From Oscillospiraceae bacterium (GTDB lineage: Bacteria; Bacillota; Clostridia; Oscillospirales; Ruminococcaceae): a stretch of DNA of 32,011 bases. The notes under the pieces were generated by a model. That model did no database searches. It worked only from the letters and a program-made list of their open reading frames with translations, and was not told where the DNA came from. Of the stretch, positions 31,977-32,011 are shown piece after piece. The translations under genes were made by a program, and so were the position numbers. The stretch spans positions 1-32,011 of the forward strand of contig JAFWVK010000038.1 in assembly GCA_017518255.1 (NCBI GenBank), read 5' to 3'. Position 1 is the first letter of the stretch. Every line of letters begins with the position of its first letter.

Positions 31977-32011
31977 ACCCCCTTCTTTAGCGCTTTTTTG
32001 ATGCAAACAGG

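Overview
The window looks like a chromosome segment from an anaerobic, plant-fibre-degrading member of the Clostridia close to Ruminococcus (Oscillospiraceae). This is inferred from type I dockerins on two secreted SGNH esterases, sigma-A-type promoters with 17-base spacers and extended -10 elements, strong Shine-Dalgarno sites, a single-chain PurL of the clostridial kind and a fairly GC-rich base composition. The species cannot be fixed by eye. All genes lie on the minus strand except a small HPr-like gene (15014-15262) and nspC (26685-27806). No tRNA, rRNA, CRISPR array, insertion sequence or phage gene was seen.

Region 1 (1-9510) is a nitrogen-assimilation block. A promoter at 7321-7349 drives a split, archaeal-type glutamate synthase operon: glutaminase domain, FMN/iron-sulfur synthase domain, a polyferredoxin, an FAD/NAD(P) oxidoreductase and the GltB C-terminal domain, with CTP synthase (pyrG) last. 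Upstream, under a nearly identical promoter, is an ammonium transporter fused to a P-II signalling domain. Both transcripts begin with structured leaders that contain terminator-like hairpins, so the two units may be co-regulated at promoter and leader level. A 90-bp tandem repeat full of small dyads lies directly after pyrG. Between the polyferredoxin and FAD genes a short segment duplicates the start of the FAD gene and creates a coupled 32-residue reading frame.

Region 2 (9510-15480) holds purL and mtaB (tRNA ms2t6A37), then a plus-strand HPr-like gene that lacks the phosphorylatable histidine. Region 3 (15480-19900) has an MBOAT O-acyltransferase with its DHHW/AlgX-like partner (surface polymer acetylation) and a short-chain dehydrogenase. 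Region 4 (19900-23370) is a tightly overlapping RNA-modification operon: ttcA-like, tsaD, trmN6-like, rsmI. Next come a small acidic Cys-containing membrane-anchored protein, a FkbH-like HAD-IIIC protein downstream of a cell-wall amidase, and nspC (polyamine synthesis) on the other strand.

Region 5 (27850-32011) encodes two dockerin-bearing SGNH hydrolases with separate promoters, the Mn2+ exporter MntP and, at the right edge, two strong hairpins that probably belong to a gene outside the window. The points most worth following are the paired nitrogen-operon leaders, the 90-bp repeat array, the coupled micro-ORF made by partial gene duplication, and the P-II domain without its uridylylation tyrosine.
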